A stretch of DNA of 37,473 nucleotides from the NCBI GenBank assembly GCA_037178675.1, contig JAYMGJ010000428.1, positions 1 through 37,473 on the forward strand, written 5' to 3'. A model generated the notes under the pieces. That model ran no database searches and had not been told where the DNA came from. It worked only from the letters and a program-made list of their open reading frames with translations. Shown piece by piece: positions 9,470-19,528 of this stretch (positions are counted from its first letter, which is position 1; each line of letters starts with the position of its first letter). Position numbers and translations under genes: made by a program. The stretch is from Scleroderma bovista. Its lineage: Eukaryota; Basidiomycota; Agaricomycetes; Boletales; Sclerodermataceae.

Positions 9470-11394
9470 TACTTTGGTTGCGGTGGCAGTGGTAGTGGGT
9501 CGTCGCTGGAGGCGACATTAGATGATGGTACATAGTTGGTGGCAGTGGTAATGATGTCGTTGTCGTTGCGTTGGTGGACGATGCTGGTGGCAGTGGTGTT
9601 GGGTGCCTCTACACGTGGTGGGTAGACGTCATCCGGCGTCGTGGTCCTCTCGGCTGCCATACCTCAGCATGCTGCAGGCGGGTGTCGTTGTCATTGGTGC
9701 CTCTGTGCGCGGCAGGTAGGTGTCGTTATCGTCGATATTCTACGGTGGCAGTGGCCGTACGTGGGGGTCACTGTCGTCACCGTTGTGCCTCTGGGCTGTG
9801 GATCGGCGTGCTTCTGTGGGCTCAAGGCGTGTGTCGTTGTCATCGGTGGGTATCATCCTCAAAGTTGATGGTGCAGCGGATGTCGTCGTCATGGTCAGCA
9901 AGATGGTGAGGGTAGGCTAGGGGTGGTGTTGGTGACCATGTCGCATTGTTAATGGTGTGGCTAGCTGAAAAGAGTCAGTGTGTGAGCTAAGATCAGCAAT
10001 TGTGAGATGGCAACGTACCTGTTTCACCTAGGCCTACCTGCAAAGCGCCCTTGGGAGATCATTGGTGGCTGTCGACGCATGGTGGTGGTGGTGTGGTTGA
10101 CGCTGGAGGTGGTTGGCGGCGGTGGGCGATGGGCGATGGGCGATGGTGGTGGCTGTCGAAATGTCGTGGTGGTGGTTGCGGTAGACGCCTGGTGCTGGTG
10201 GTGTGGTCGATGCTGGTGCTGGTGGTCGCGACGCATCGCGCTGGCACTGGCCAAGCGATTGCCTCGCTGTTGCCGTCACTATCGTGACACACTGGCAAGT
10301 CATACCGCTGACTCGTCGTCTGATTCGCTGTGTGGGTGGAAAGCGTGGTCACACCGTGCGTGGGAGTGGTCGTGATATGTGTTGGTTAGTACTTGCAACA
10401 AGGTGGAAATTCAAGGCCATAGATATAGATACGTACCGTTTCATCGTCTCATTGTGGTGTGCGTGAGCGTGGTCGCGGCTTGCATCCGTTTTGGTGGTTG
10501 GCGTCACCACCGTTCGCGTGGTGGTTGAGGCAGAGAGGGTGATGAGGGTGGACATCATCGCTGTTCGTGTGGCAGTCGAGGTGGAGGGTGGTGGTGGACG
10601 GGGCGGAGAGGGCGGTGGCGGTCGAAGCGGAGAGGGTGGTAGTAGATGGCGTAACCACCATTCGCGGTGGTGGTGGTCAGGGCAGAGAGGACGGTGGCAA
10701 TTGGCGTCGCCGCCGTTTGCATAGTGGTCCGGAGAGGGTGATGGCGGTGGGCGAGGTGGACAGGGCAGAGGGCGGTGGTGATCGGCATCACCGTCGTTCG
10801 CAGTGGTGACCGAGATGGAGAGGGGGTGGCGGTTGGCATAACCGCCATTCTCGATGGGACACCTTGGGTCCGTCGTGTGGGTTGTTGGCTGGTATGGGTG
10901 ACGGCGATGCAGAAGAGTGATTTATCCCCAAGTCGGCGTCGTCGTCATCGTGCCTCTGCGCGCGGCAGGTGTCATCATCGTATTGCCGTGGCACCGGCCA
11001 CCCGCATCAATTCATCAGCATGGCCCGATGACCCCCGTGCGATGGGAAAATGTGCTTTCAGTCATGGAAGGAGTGAGAGTGCTGCGGGTGCTTACCGGCT
11101 GGGGGGTAAGGTATCTGGGGATGAGAGGCATTGTGCGGTGTACGAAAGGGAGATGGGTGGGCTGGTTGGACAAGCCCACGAAGCTATCAGATTGGCCGAC
11201 GTTGGTGGTGGTATGATGATGGTGTGGTAGAGGACTTACGTGGTGGCGTCACCATCGTCATCGCCAGTGGTGTCGCGTTGCACGTCACTGGCATTGGCCA
11301 AGCACCTCGTCGTCGTGCCACGCTGGCAAGTTGCACCGCCGTCTTATCATCTCTGACTCATGCGGGGGGCAGGCGTGGTTGCAGGTGCGGGTGA
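9470..11394. repeat. GGT/GTC-rich minisatellite island 3
   Basis: About 2 kb of low-complexity sequence rich in GGTGGT, GTCGTC and GGCGGT words on the plus strand. A degenerate block of about 150 bp recurs at about 10215-10365 and 11245-11385; both share a CTGGCA(C/T)TGGCCAAGC core, a CTGGCAAGT word and end near GCGTGGT. GCGATGGGCGATGG-type short tandem copies occur at 10125-10148. Open frames here encode only Gly/Val/Arg or His/Thr/Pro tracts and are not called. Confidence 0.7.
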
Positions 11395-11720
11395 GTGGGC
11401 AGAGGTAACGAAAAAAAGTACATACATGCAGGGGTATGCACGCTGTGCGAATGCGCTGGATGGTGTATGGAAGGGCAGGTATGCATACAGAGAGCTTGGG
11501 ATGATAGTTAGTTTTAAAAAAATAACGAAAAAGAGAAAACATACGGAGTCTACTACAAGAGCAAGGCATGGCGGGTGTGCATGCAGAGGGCAGGTAGTAA
11601 AGAAAAGAAAAGAAAGCATACGAATGGCGGGGGCAAACGCGCTGTGCGGGCGTAGGTGTACGCAGAGGATCTGTAATAATACATAGTGAGTAGACGAAAT
11701 GAAAAAAGTAAACGTACCTG
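11395..11720. repeat. Degenerate ~90-bp tandem repeat (purine tract + GCATAC block)
   Basis: Four imperfect units alternate an A-rich tract (11409, 11515, 11600, 11700) with a block such as ATGCAGGGGTATGCACGCTG or CATGCAGAGGGCAGG. On the minus strand several blocks look like splice donors followed by pyrimidine tracts, so the array imitates exon-intron alternation, but no meaningful protein results. Confidence 0.55.
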
Positions 11721-11908
11721 CTGGTGTGATCGTGCAGTGCGGTGTAGTCGATACTGCTGCTGCTGCTGATGACGGTCAACGCAGAGGCGGTGGTAGGTGT
11801 GGAGTCGTGACTCGTCATCGTCGCATTGGTGGACATCATTGTCATCGCTGGGTCAGAGGTGGCGGCGGTGGTGGTTGCGATGGAGTCGTCATTGTTCATA
11901 CTTAGGAC

Positions 11909-12298
11909 ATGTTCCCGTTTTTTCCCCTCCCCGCACATTTTGATCCTCTAGACGGTGAAGCATGGCGAACACTCTCGCAGGACATTGAGATGTATTTGGT
12001 GCAGAGTCAGGATTCTGAGGGTACGCTCCCACATCAGATTCTAATGCGTGAATTTTTTTGGATGTCTTTTGTGGCCGCATTTCCCTTATTTCCCTTCGGC
12101 AACTGGCCTAACTGGGATCCGCGGATCTCCTTGCAGGGCAGCTTTATCTCGTATTGGATGGAAGACATGGATCTACCTGATGCCATCGTGCATCAGGGCA
12201 ATTTCTCACAAGCCGTTCGTCAGTATATGTGGCGGGAATTGACAGAGGCAGTAGGATATTTCTTCTCAGTGTCAATTATTTCATACTCACGTCCATAG
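11909..12298 (+). CDS. Hypothetical protein, 129 codons
   Basis: ATG at 11909 to TAG at 12296-12298, uninterrupted. The protein is rich in Phe, Trp and Pro at the start ('MFPFFPLPAHFDPLDGEAW'), then mixed ('QDIEMYLVQSQDSEGTLPHQ', 'YWMEDMDLPDAIVHQGNFS'). Composition is protein-like and it begins exactly where minisatellite island 3 ends. No signal peptide or clear membrane segment; I recognise no family. It precedes the next gene by about 170 bp on the same strand and could be a broken or alternative upstream exon of it. Confidence 0.4.
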   Translation: MFPFFPLPAHFDPLDGEAWRTLSQDIEMYLVQSQDSEGTLPHQILMREFFWMSFVAAFPLFPFGNWPNWDPRISLQGSFISYWMEDMDLPDAIVHQGNFSQAVRQYMWRELTEAVGYFFSVSIISYSRP

Positions 12299-12470
12299 CT
12301 TGTGCTTATATACCATGTATACTGGTACCAATGTCTTGAATTATTCTGCCTGTAACGAAAACGAACAAGAAATAAATCGATCCTGCGCGACATTTCTACC
12401 ACGTCCATGTGGAGGAGATAGCAGGTGCTGACATAAGCGCACCTTCTTTGACAAGTGTCCACGACAAGCC

Positions 12471-14203
12471 ATGAGCCACCTTGTGTCGAAGAGTGAACAC
12501 AGAATGGTGGAGAAATACCGGAAGTCATCCCATCTGTCCGCTTTGAAAAGGATGTCTACCCCATGCGTTATAGCTGGGGCTCCCTCAGTTGAATCTGATG
12601 CCATAGTCACACAGTACAATACCCCACCCTCATATGTACATTTGACTCCTGGTAAGGTCATTGAAAACAGTCATAATGTTCTGTATGACTGATCACTCAT
12701 CTATCCAGAAAAGTGCGAGGAAATCCTCCAGGATCTTTTGAGCACTGAACAAGAATATTCAGTGGTAAGTTGATGTTATTCTCGGATCTTGAGGTTAGAT
12801 TGATATTTGAGTACAGTATGAAGGTGTATCCTTCCACGATTACAACTATATTATGGATTGCTTAAAAAGCGAAGAGTATCAGAAAACGTGTAAAAAGTGT
12901 GTTACTTATTAGTGCCGCCGCACGCTGCCAGGTCTAACGGTCGCATTTCAGCCTCGAGGTGTCCTTCTTGCGACACCTTCAACGCCTGATGGTTTCATCA
13001 CCCTCCGCTGCTCACGAATCCGTGCTAAATGCGGTTATGGGCGGTCTTTTGTCCATTCTGGAAAATATTCCAGCCCCCGATGACCTTCTATACTGTCAAG
13101 TGTGTCCCAACAGTGGACATGATAGCGAGTCAATATCTGCAATTCCTGACTTATCGATCAAGTTGTGGAGTGAGGGTGACGAGGACCCCTGCCGCCTGCC
13201 GCGAACAATTTGGCTGATGGAAAGCGCGTTCAGCCAAAGCGATGCCGATGTCATGGACAAGTTACGAGCCTATGCTCATGATGAGCCCAATCTGTTGGTC
13301 CTTGGTAAAATCCTCATCAAACAAGCAATGCGGTACAGCAGCCCGGGTTTAAATGAGTCACTTGTAAGGAGGCTCCGGTCGTCAGCGTTGATGTCACGCA
13401 TCCAGTGGGAACGCGGTCGTGAGGATCCCCGGGAATATGCCGAAGTGGTCGTTGATGGCCATACGTGGTTCTCCTTGTCATCTGTCGAATTCCATGTATG
13501 GGTTCGCAAACCTGGCGCTTCGAAGGTCGATGTAGATTCTTTGGACAGCGACGGCTACGCCTTTGGAGTGAGTGTTCGTTTCATTTATCAGGGCTCTAAC
13601 ATTGATAACAATAACATTTATTCTCTCTACCAGACGCTCTACCCAACTGTTAAGCTCGATGCCGTGGACAGCGTTCTGCGGCGCGGCCTTGAACTCACGA
13701 AGGCTACCATGCTCGAACTGAACATTTTAGGTACAGAGCATCTGGAAGACTGGCGGCTGCCCACTCGTGTGGTCAAGCCAGTTCGCTATGCAAATGCGGT
13801 CGCGGATGGTGCGCGGCTCACGGCCTACAGCCGTTACCGTGCATGGCGCACGGAGCAGGATGAACCGCACCATGCATCGCGTCGCTCAGCCCTTCAGTCG
13901 GGTGCGTCCAGTGAAGTAAGCTCTCAATTAAATTCTGTTTAACTGCTTAATCCTATTGAACAGAACGAACCGCATCGTGTATTGCGTCGCTCAGGCCTTC
14001 GATCGGGTGCATCTAGTGAAGTAAGTGTCCAATTAAATTCTGTTTACTGTAACTGCTTATTGACTCCATTGAGCAGAATGAACCGCACCGTGTATCGCGT
14101 CGCTCAGGCCTTCGGTCGGGTGCATCCAGTGAAGTAAGTGTCCAATTAAATTCTGTTTAACTGCCTATTGACTCTATTGCAGCCTCGTATGGAAGGCAAT
14201 TAG
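12471..14203 (+). CDS. Uncharacterised protein with PD-(D/E)XK (Uma2-like) pattern
   Basis: Eight exons join in phase with GT-AG introns: 12471-12651, 12709-12764, 12817-12896, 12952-13567, 13634-13915, 13964-14020, 14077-14133 and 14183-14203, giving 449 codons. The N-terminal third (EKCEEILQDLL) looks helical. The core holds 'IPDLSIKLW' (P171-D172), 'WLMESAFSQSDADVMDKLRA' (E196, K209) and Tyr213, followed by a hydrophobic strand 'NLLVLGKILI'. The order PD, E-x-A, D..DKL..Y matches the Uma2-type PD-(D/E)XK nuclease pattern; this is inference from motif spacing. A second conserved stretch is 'VVDGHTWFSLSSVEFHVWVR'. The C-terminus is three copies of a 19-residue basic Ser/Arg segment made by exon duplication. 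No stops or frameshifts. The start is the first ATG after an in-frame stop at 12429. Similar uncharacterised proteins are numerous in agaricomycetes. Confidence 0.75.
13859..14182 (+). repeat. Tandem triplication of an exon plus its intron
   Basis: Three units of 105, 113 and 106 bp lie at 13859-13963, 13964-14076 and 14077-14182. Each is a 57-nt phase-0 coding segment (reading close to NEPHRVSRRSGLRSGASSE) plus a 48-56 nt intron (GTAAG...CAATTAAATTCTGTTTA...AG). All donors are GTAAG and all acceptors AG, so each copy adds 19 residues without disturbing the frame. Confidence 0.9.
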
Positions 14204-14407
14204 TGTACAAGCTCTTCATACCCTGGACTAAGACTGCAGAATTTGTACTACTTCATTTGTCTATCACACATCACACTATATTTATTTTGTTCTTGTGACA
14301 ATGCAGTGCTGAGAGAGTGAGAATCTAAATTTCTATACTGCTACAAGTAAACAGAAGTGAGAACACATGGCTGTAGGAAAGTAACATTTTGAGTAATTAT
14401 TTTGATA

Positions 14408-14640
14408 CTATATAGCGAATTTATTAGCGCCTCTATACCGTCTGGTGCCGAGGATGTCATATGTGATGAGATCCTCTGAGGCATCCTTGAGGACTTGGCG
14501 TTGGTCTTCATAGTACGTAGGGCAGGTAGCAATGATGTGGTCTCACGATTGGAACAGCTCACCGCACGGGCAAGACTTGCGAGGCGTGTGGGTGAAGTGT
14601 TCGTGGGGTTTCACGGCGGGTGCGAATCGGTTGGCTGCTG
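14408..14640 (-). pseudogene. LINE (L1/Tad-type) ORF2 3'-end fragment
   Basis: Minus strand reads 'NRFAPAVKPHEHFTHTPRK', then CPCGELFQS, a TGA, and 'DHIIATCPTYYEDQRQVLKD', with a stop at 14408-14410. The C-P-C-G-E...D-H-I...C-P spacing is the zinc-knuckle end of many fungal non-LTR retrotransposon and RNase-H-type ORF2 proteins. The stop at 14543-14545 replaces the expected Arg. Only this tail is present; no reverse transcriptase domain is visible nearby. Confidence 0.5.
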
Positions 14641-14694
14641 ATTACGGAGGGGGGGTGAATTGGGGCGAAGAGACGGGATGAAACGGAAGCGACT

Positions 14695-14940
14695 GACCTG
14701 ACACTGGACAGGGTGGAAGTGGAAAGAAAAGCAATGGCATGAAACGGGACATACCTTGTCCTGACTGGGAAGTCTGTAGCACTTGACCTTGCGTGCCTTG
14801 ATAAGAGGGGTTATGGGTACGGTGTGGACACGGGGGAAAGGCGACGGATCGCAAGTGGTATTCTGTTTGCGTGGAGGTGGCAGCACCTTTGCTAGCTCAC
14901 GGATCTGGTCCTGGAACGACGGGGGCAGGACAAGGCCTGG
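14695..14940 (-). other. Coding-like minus-strand exons, unrecognised
   Basis: On the minus strand 14940-14759 reads 'LPPSFQDQIRELAKVLPPPR', then 'FPRVHTVPITPLIKARKVKC', and ends at a good donor; a 57-nt pyrimidine-rich intron (about 14758-14702) follows. The composition is protein-like. It may be an upstream piece of the LINE-like fragment or of another broken gene. Unrecognised. Confidence 0.3.
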
Positions 14941-15071
14941 AAGAGCATGGATGGACGGAGAAGTGAGTGCGAGTAAGTGGATGTGTGCCCAGAGCTTAAA
15001 TACCTGGCTGTCACCCCCGAGTCCATCATAATCATCCTGACCGCCGTATCCGCCTGCGCACCCCTTACCCT

Positions 15072-15827
15072 ATGGATCGCGAGCCTCACAGAAATATTGA
15101 ACGATCAGGGCCGGAGTTCTACTCCGTTCGCTGGAGCCTAGAAGGGGACAAGAGCCGTCAGATGCTGGTGCACTGTGAGCAAGTGCATGCCTACTTTCGC
15201 TTTGATGCTGCGCTTCGTCGAGGGAAGGACTGTTCGCCCCATGTCCCTTGCGGATATCCACAATTCCGAGACGCCCACACCCATGAAGCCACTACCCCGT
15301 CCTGATTTGCAACCCTCGAGCAGGATGAGGATGGGAATGCCGATATCGTAATCAACGGGCGGTCACCTACTCCTGCCAAGGTTTTGAGCCCCAATGCAGA
15401 TCTCCGAAGCCGGGAGGAAAGTAAAGGAGGTCAGGTCTTGAACGTCCCTGAAGCAGAGACGCTGGAGGGCATGCTGTGGGATGCTGTGGATAAAGTCAAG
15501 CGTCAGCGTCAATCGGCACAGAGGGGATACTCAGCCTACAGGGAAAGGAGAGGGAATCGTCGATACGCTGTTCGACGACGGCCGTCCCAATCGCAAGTAC
15601 CACGGGGTAAAACAACCACGCACCTCCATTACTGATGAGATCTGTTTCTCAACGCCTGCCGTTCCCGCCACGAACTGATTGGGGTCGCAGGACTAAGTCA
15701 CCCACCTGTCGAAAGTGAGGACGTGATCCTATATGGAAACGAGGATGGTGCTTATGAAGATGAGGAGGAAGCTCCTGTCGACCAGAAGACGCGGTTGAAG
15801 AGAGCCCAGTCGAAGGCAGACGGATGA
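15072..15827 (+). pseudogene. Unrecognised degenerate gene with acidic tail
   Basis: ATG at 15072 opens a frame ('MDREPHRNIERSGPEFYSVR') with a TGA near 15303, resumed in the same frame by 'LEQDEDGNADIVINGRSPTP' and 'EAETLEGMLWDAVDKVKRQR'. Near 15555 the likely reading moves to another frame ('GIVDTLFDDGRPNRKYHGVK') and near 15660 to a third, ending with 'NEDGAYEDEEEAPVDQKTRL' and a stop near 15827. Frame jumps and the stop suggest a pseudogene, although unseen introns could explain some jumps. No family recognised. Confidence 0.35.
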
Positions 15828-15829
15828 GC

Positions 15830-16460
15830 CAGCCAGAGACAAGCCAGTCGAGGACAAGGGCAAGACTCGTTAGTCGTACCTGGACAATACAGTATATAAC
15901 TTCAGATACCCATCGCTCGTTGTCCTTTAGTCTTTTCCTAAAATTCAGTTACCTTAGCCTGGTGATTGTTCAGTTAAAAAAGATTCGGGTGACCAAGTTT
16001 GAGCGTAGCTAACTTACTCATCGTCGCAGTACATACCACGCGGCAGCGAAGCCAAGGTAACAAAGGGAGAGGCGAACACGTACCACGATAGCACATATCC
16101 ACGAAGGACTCGAGCGATGTATGTCCAAATGGTAACAGCAAACATGGAGTTCCTAATTAGAAACCTTCATGTGAATTTGCTGATGGAATAAACACTGCTT
16201 GTATCAATGCTGGGTTGGTGGCACCTGCGCACGAATTGCAGGACTTGCGGTATGTGCACTGAGGAGAATGGACGGAAGTGAATGCGTGGCGCTGTTCCAT
16301 TCTTGTTGAGTGCTCAGCGCCAGCACTCGGCCACTGGCTGAAAAGACGAAGCTTCTGATGGTACGAAGAGATGGCAGTTGGTGATGAATGTCGATTCGGA
16401 CTATGATAAGGTTGTCATGAGGACGGAAGGATATATCACGAACCTACAGATACACAGATC
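15830..16460. other. No gene seen
   Basis: AT-richer spacer with no sustained frame on either strand and no repeat noticed. It follows the 3' end of the minus-strand four-TM gene and probably contains its 3' untranslated region. Confidence 0.5.
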
Positions 16461-16466
16461 ACTTAA

Positions 16467-18434
16467 TTACCTCCTCAACACCATTACAGAAGCGATCAAC
16501 ACCCCCGTCAGAGCTCCAAGAACACCAATCACCATCCACCGCACATACTCATCAAACTTGGTATCGACAGGCATTCCTGCATGAGCAAAGTTGATGGTGG
16601 CACTCCTAAACAAGTATATGACGACGCCCGTGATGAATCCAGCGACAGAATATGCAAGGAACACGAGCGGAAGCGAAAGCATGATGCTTCGGCGCTGAAA
16701 GACCCGTATCAGTGACTGGCGACAGAGTCCTGAACAAGGATGTCGCTTACAGGAAGCAGAACAAACCCTTCTCCAGCGGTTTGTGCGGCACCTTGTGCCA
16801 TTTCTGATTTATACCGGAAAATAGATACGAAAGATGTGATCATGCTCAGCACAGAGCATAAGATGGCGACCAAACCTCCAATCCGGGCTATACTGTCCAA
16901 TTCTGGTAGGGTCATGAGTGTCACCGAGGTACTGTATCTCGCTCTGTCGACGAAGAGAAACGGGATCCCTAGGCATAGTGTACCGACGACGATTTCCAGC
17001 ACTGTGCGGAGGATCGGCGTGTGATTTGCAGTGTGCATATGGCTGATGTCACGGGGTAGAGGTCTGTGCGGCCTGAAGTGGACCTGGCGCCAATGTGCTG
17101 CGTGTGCAAGATAAGACGGGGATTCCATGCAGTCGATGCAAAAACGGGACGTACCGACTCGTAATAGGATTCGCGCGACCATGCGCGTGTATGAAAGACT
17201 AGATTGTTGGGCAGGATCTGTAGAGGAACTATCAGAAACGGCAAGACAGTGTAGGGATGCACCGTGGCCGCACCGTTGAGTAGTCTGATGAGTTCCTGAC
17301 ATTCCTCCTGGCTAAACGGAGGCTGGATGGGCTGGGGATGCGCAAGAAGCCTATCGGTATACGACCAATGAAGGGCGTCGGCGGCCTCTTGTGTCGACGG
17401 GCGTGTAAGAACGACATAAGCAGGGTGCATCTCGACATAGGACCAGTATCTAAACTCGTCATCGAACCCTGTAGAAAAAAAAAATTTGAGCACCTCCGAT
17501 ATCAACGAAGTATTAGGTACCAGAACGCACCATCGTCTTCTCCAGATAGAGGTAGATCATCGGAAGGCATCTCGTTCAGAATGCGACGGTACCTATGGTC
17601 CACCCAATAAATGACAAGCCGTCCGGACGTCTTCTGTCTCCTCCATCCCGTCGCGCTGTAGCTCGGCCTAACCCATATTTCGCATCCCTCCGGCACACTG
17701 TCCACCGTATCAATCGCACTCGTTACCTGGTCGAGTTTGGAAAAGTTTCGCAGATCGAGGTTGGTGGTTGCGCTTTTACGCGGGTTGCCAAAGTATCTGA
17801 GTCCGTGGGGAAGTATGTGCTCGAACCATCCGCGGTCGGCGTAGGGCGTCGTGACTGACCCGTAGCTGTAGTTCCTTGCGGATCCGTTCACGTCTAATTG
17901 GGGTGGTTGTACCCATCGGGGAGTGGGTTGGGTGACAGGGGGGTTGGAGGAGCGGAAGGAAGTGTCGATGGGTGGCGTTGACGGACGGGATACGAGGGGC
18001 CGACGTTCGCTGAAAAAGGGATGTCAGGAAAGTGCGGTAGAATTCGGGGAAGAGCTTACTCTGCCTTGCTAAGGTAGTCCCTACGGTCGGCAAGATTGTA
18101 TCCAGATGTTTGACGAGAGGGTCTATTGGGTGCGTCAACTAACAGTCCATCCCCAGAGGACATTAGTAACTGACCGGGTCGGAATGATTGCGTGGAATGG
18201 GCGAAGTGGGATTGTTACTGGTTCCACTGCTGGCATCATCGTGTCGTCTCTTGGTGAACGTGGGTCGAATGGCCTGCGAGCTCGGTAAGAAACGCGCACA
18301 GACACACATATATGACGGGGCTTACTCTGGTACATGGATTGTCTCAGCGGGTGAGAGGACCGCAGCAGCCTGCTCTGGTACAGCTGGTTGGGCTGGCGCA
18401 CGCTTGGAATCAGCAAATGGGTCATCCTAGACAT
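16467..18434 (-). CDS. Four-TM membrane protein, agaricomycete family of unknown role
   Basis: Minus exons run from about 18434 to 16467 with short GT-AG introns. A Ser/Pro-rich N-terminus ('DDPFADSKRAPAQPAVPEQA') leads to 'ADRGWFEHILPHGLRYFGNP', a 'GRLVIYWVDHRYRRILNEMP' stretch resembling a degenerate WW-like strand, then 'EFRYWSYVEMHPAYVVL', 'ALHWSYTDRLLAHPQPIQPP' and 'AHWRQVHFRPHRPLPRDI'. The C-terminal third has four predicted membrane spans: around 'VLEIVVGTLCLGIPFLFV', 'GGLVAILCSVLSMITSFVS', 'LPLVFLAYSVAGFITGVVIY' and 'MVIGVLGALTGVLIASVMVL', ending LRR-stop. The main exons show no stops. One junction near 18170 seems one base short, so the 5' part may be damaged. The start is uncertain: the frame can be followed back to about 18600, overlapping the nucleotidyltransferase-like gene. 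Function unknown. Confidence 0.65.
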
Positions 18435-18488
18435 TAATCACCCTTCAGTTTCATACTCCAATCGCAAACAGTAAGTAGTGCAGGAAAC

Positions 18489-19277
18489 TTACGCAGCAGG
18501 GGCGCCCTGATGGAACCCAATATGACTGAAATTGCTCCAGGTATAAGTACTCCCGGGGAGTTCCTGCTCGCGTGGCTGAAACGAACTGCGACTCGCTTTC
18601 CTGCTCTGCAACGCAGCCGGTGCGATGGGTGCACCATACGACGACGACGACGACCCAGGCCTACGAATAGAGGACCCCAAGGACTGTTTCTGGGACACGA
18701 TGCGTTCCTGTACGGGTGCACCCTGACTTCCAAGAGAGGCAATGGCTTCTCTGGCGCGTGCGTGTTCAGCCCAGACGGCAAGGGCACCTGGTCTTTATCG
18801 ACGACGTCGAGGAGGGACATGCCCTCAAGCATGTAAAGAGTCTACGTATATGGCATATCAACACGAGCGATGAGGAGGAGGAACGATAATTTGGACTTAC
18901 CACATTGTCGTCGATGATATCGATCGGAGTCACGGGGTCTCCTGGTTTCTTGCGGTAAGTCAGGCTGCAAATCTTCTCCATGTTCACGGTGAAGTGGCTG
19001 TCGCTCGCAGCAATCAGGTTCCGGATCTTGAAGCGGTCAATCGAGGGGTCGGACTTGACAACGACGTCAATATCCTGATGTTAAGCTGTGAGCAACCGAA
19101 CTCTGTAGCCCAAGAAAAATAAATGATACTGACCGTCGTGATGCGTATGTCCCTGGCCTGGATATAGAGGCCGCCGACGACGGAGACGCGGGTTTTGGCA
19201 GCCGCTTGAGCTCCAACCACAGCGTACCAGTTCTTGAAGAGTGGCTTGAGAGCGGTGTGAAGGAGAGATTGAGACAT
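18489..19277 (-). CDS. Nucleotidyltransferase-fold protein
   Basis: ATG at 19277. Exons 19277-19134, 19074-18901 and 18823 onward, with introns of 59 and 77 nt. The protein starts 'MSQSLLHTALKPLFKNWYAV' and then has 'SVVGGLYIQARDIRITTDID' VVV: a hydrophobic-GG turn followed by D-x-D, the two core motifs of nucleotidyltransferase-fold proteins. It continues 'RFKIRNLIAASDSHFTVNME' and 'PVTPIDIIDDNVGMSLLDVV'. Near 18788 the frame needs a one-base shift to continue with 'ALAVWAEHARAREAIASLG' and a Ser/Arg-rich tail ending at 18489; either a deletion or an unseen intron explains this. It may be the N-terminal part of the same gene as the four-TM protein downstream. Substrate unknown. Confidence 0.55.
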
Positions 19278-19528
19278 GGTGGTTATCTAGAAAGTTATCT
19301 GTATAGTCCTATAGCTGCAAGGAGGCAACGATTATGGCGACTTAACAACTTACACAGACAATCTTACAAACGTACATAACATAGTCAGAAGGGATGGATC
19401 GTCCGACGTTGGAAAAGAAAAGCAACAAATGGTTCAACCGCTTTCGATCTAATTGCGTCAGAGGGAAAAGCAAGTGGTTGGTTATATACGCATCGAACAA
19501 GCTAGAAAAAGAACTTGCTTACCGTATT

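Noticed and set aside
9571..11230. Gly/Val/Arg-rich open frames in island 3
   Set aside because: Overlapping frames on both strands made of GGT/GTC repeats; no conserved motif.
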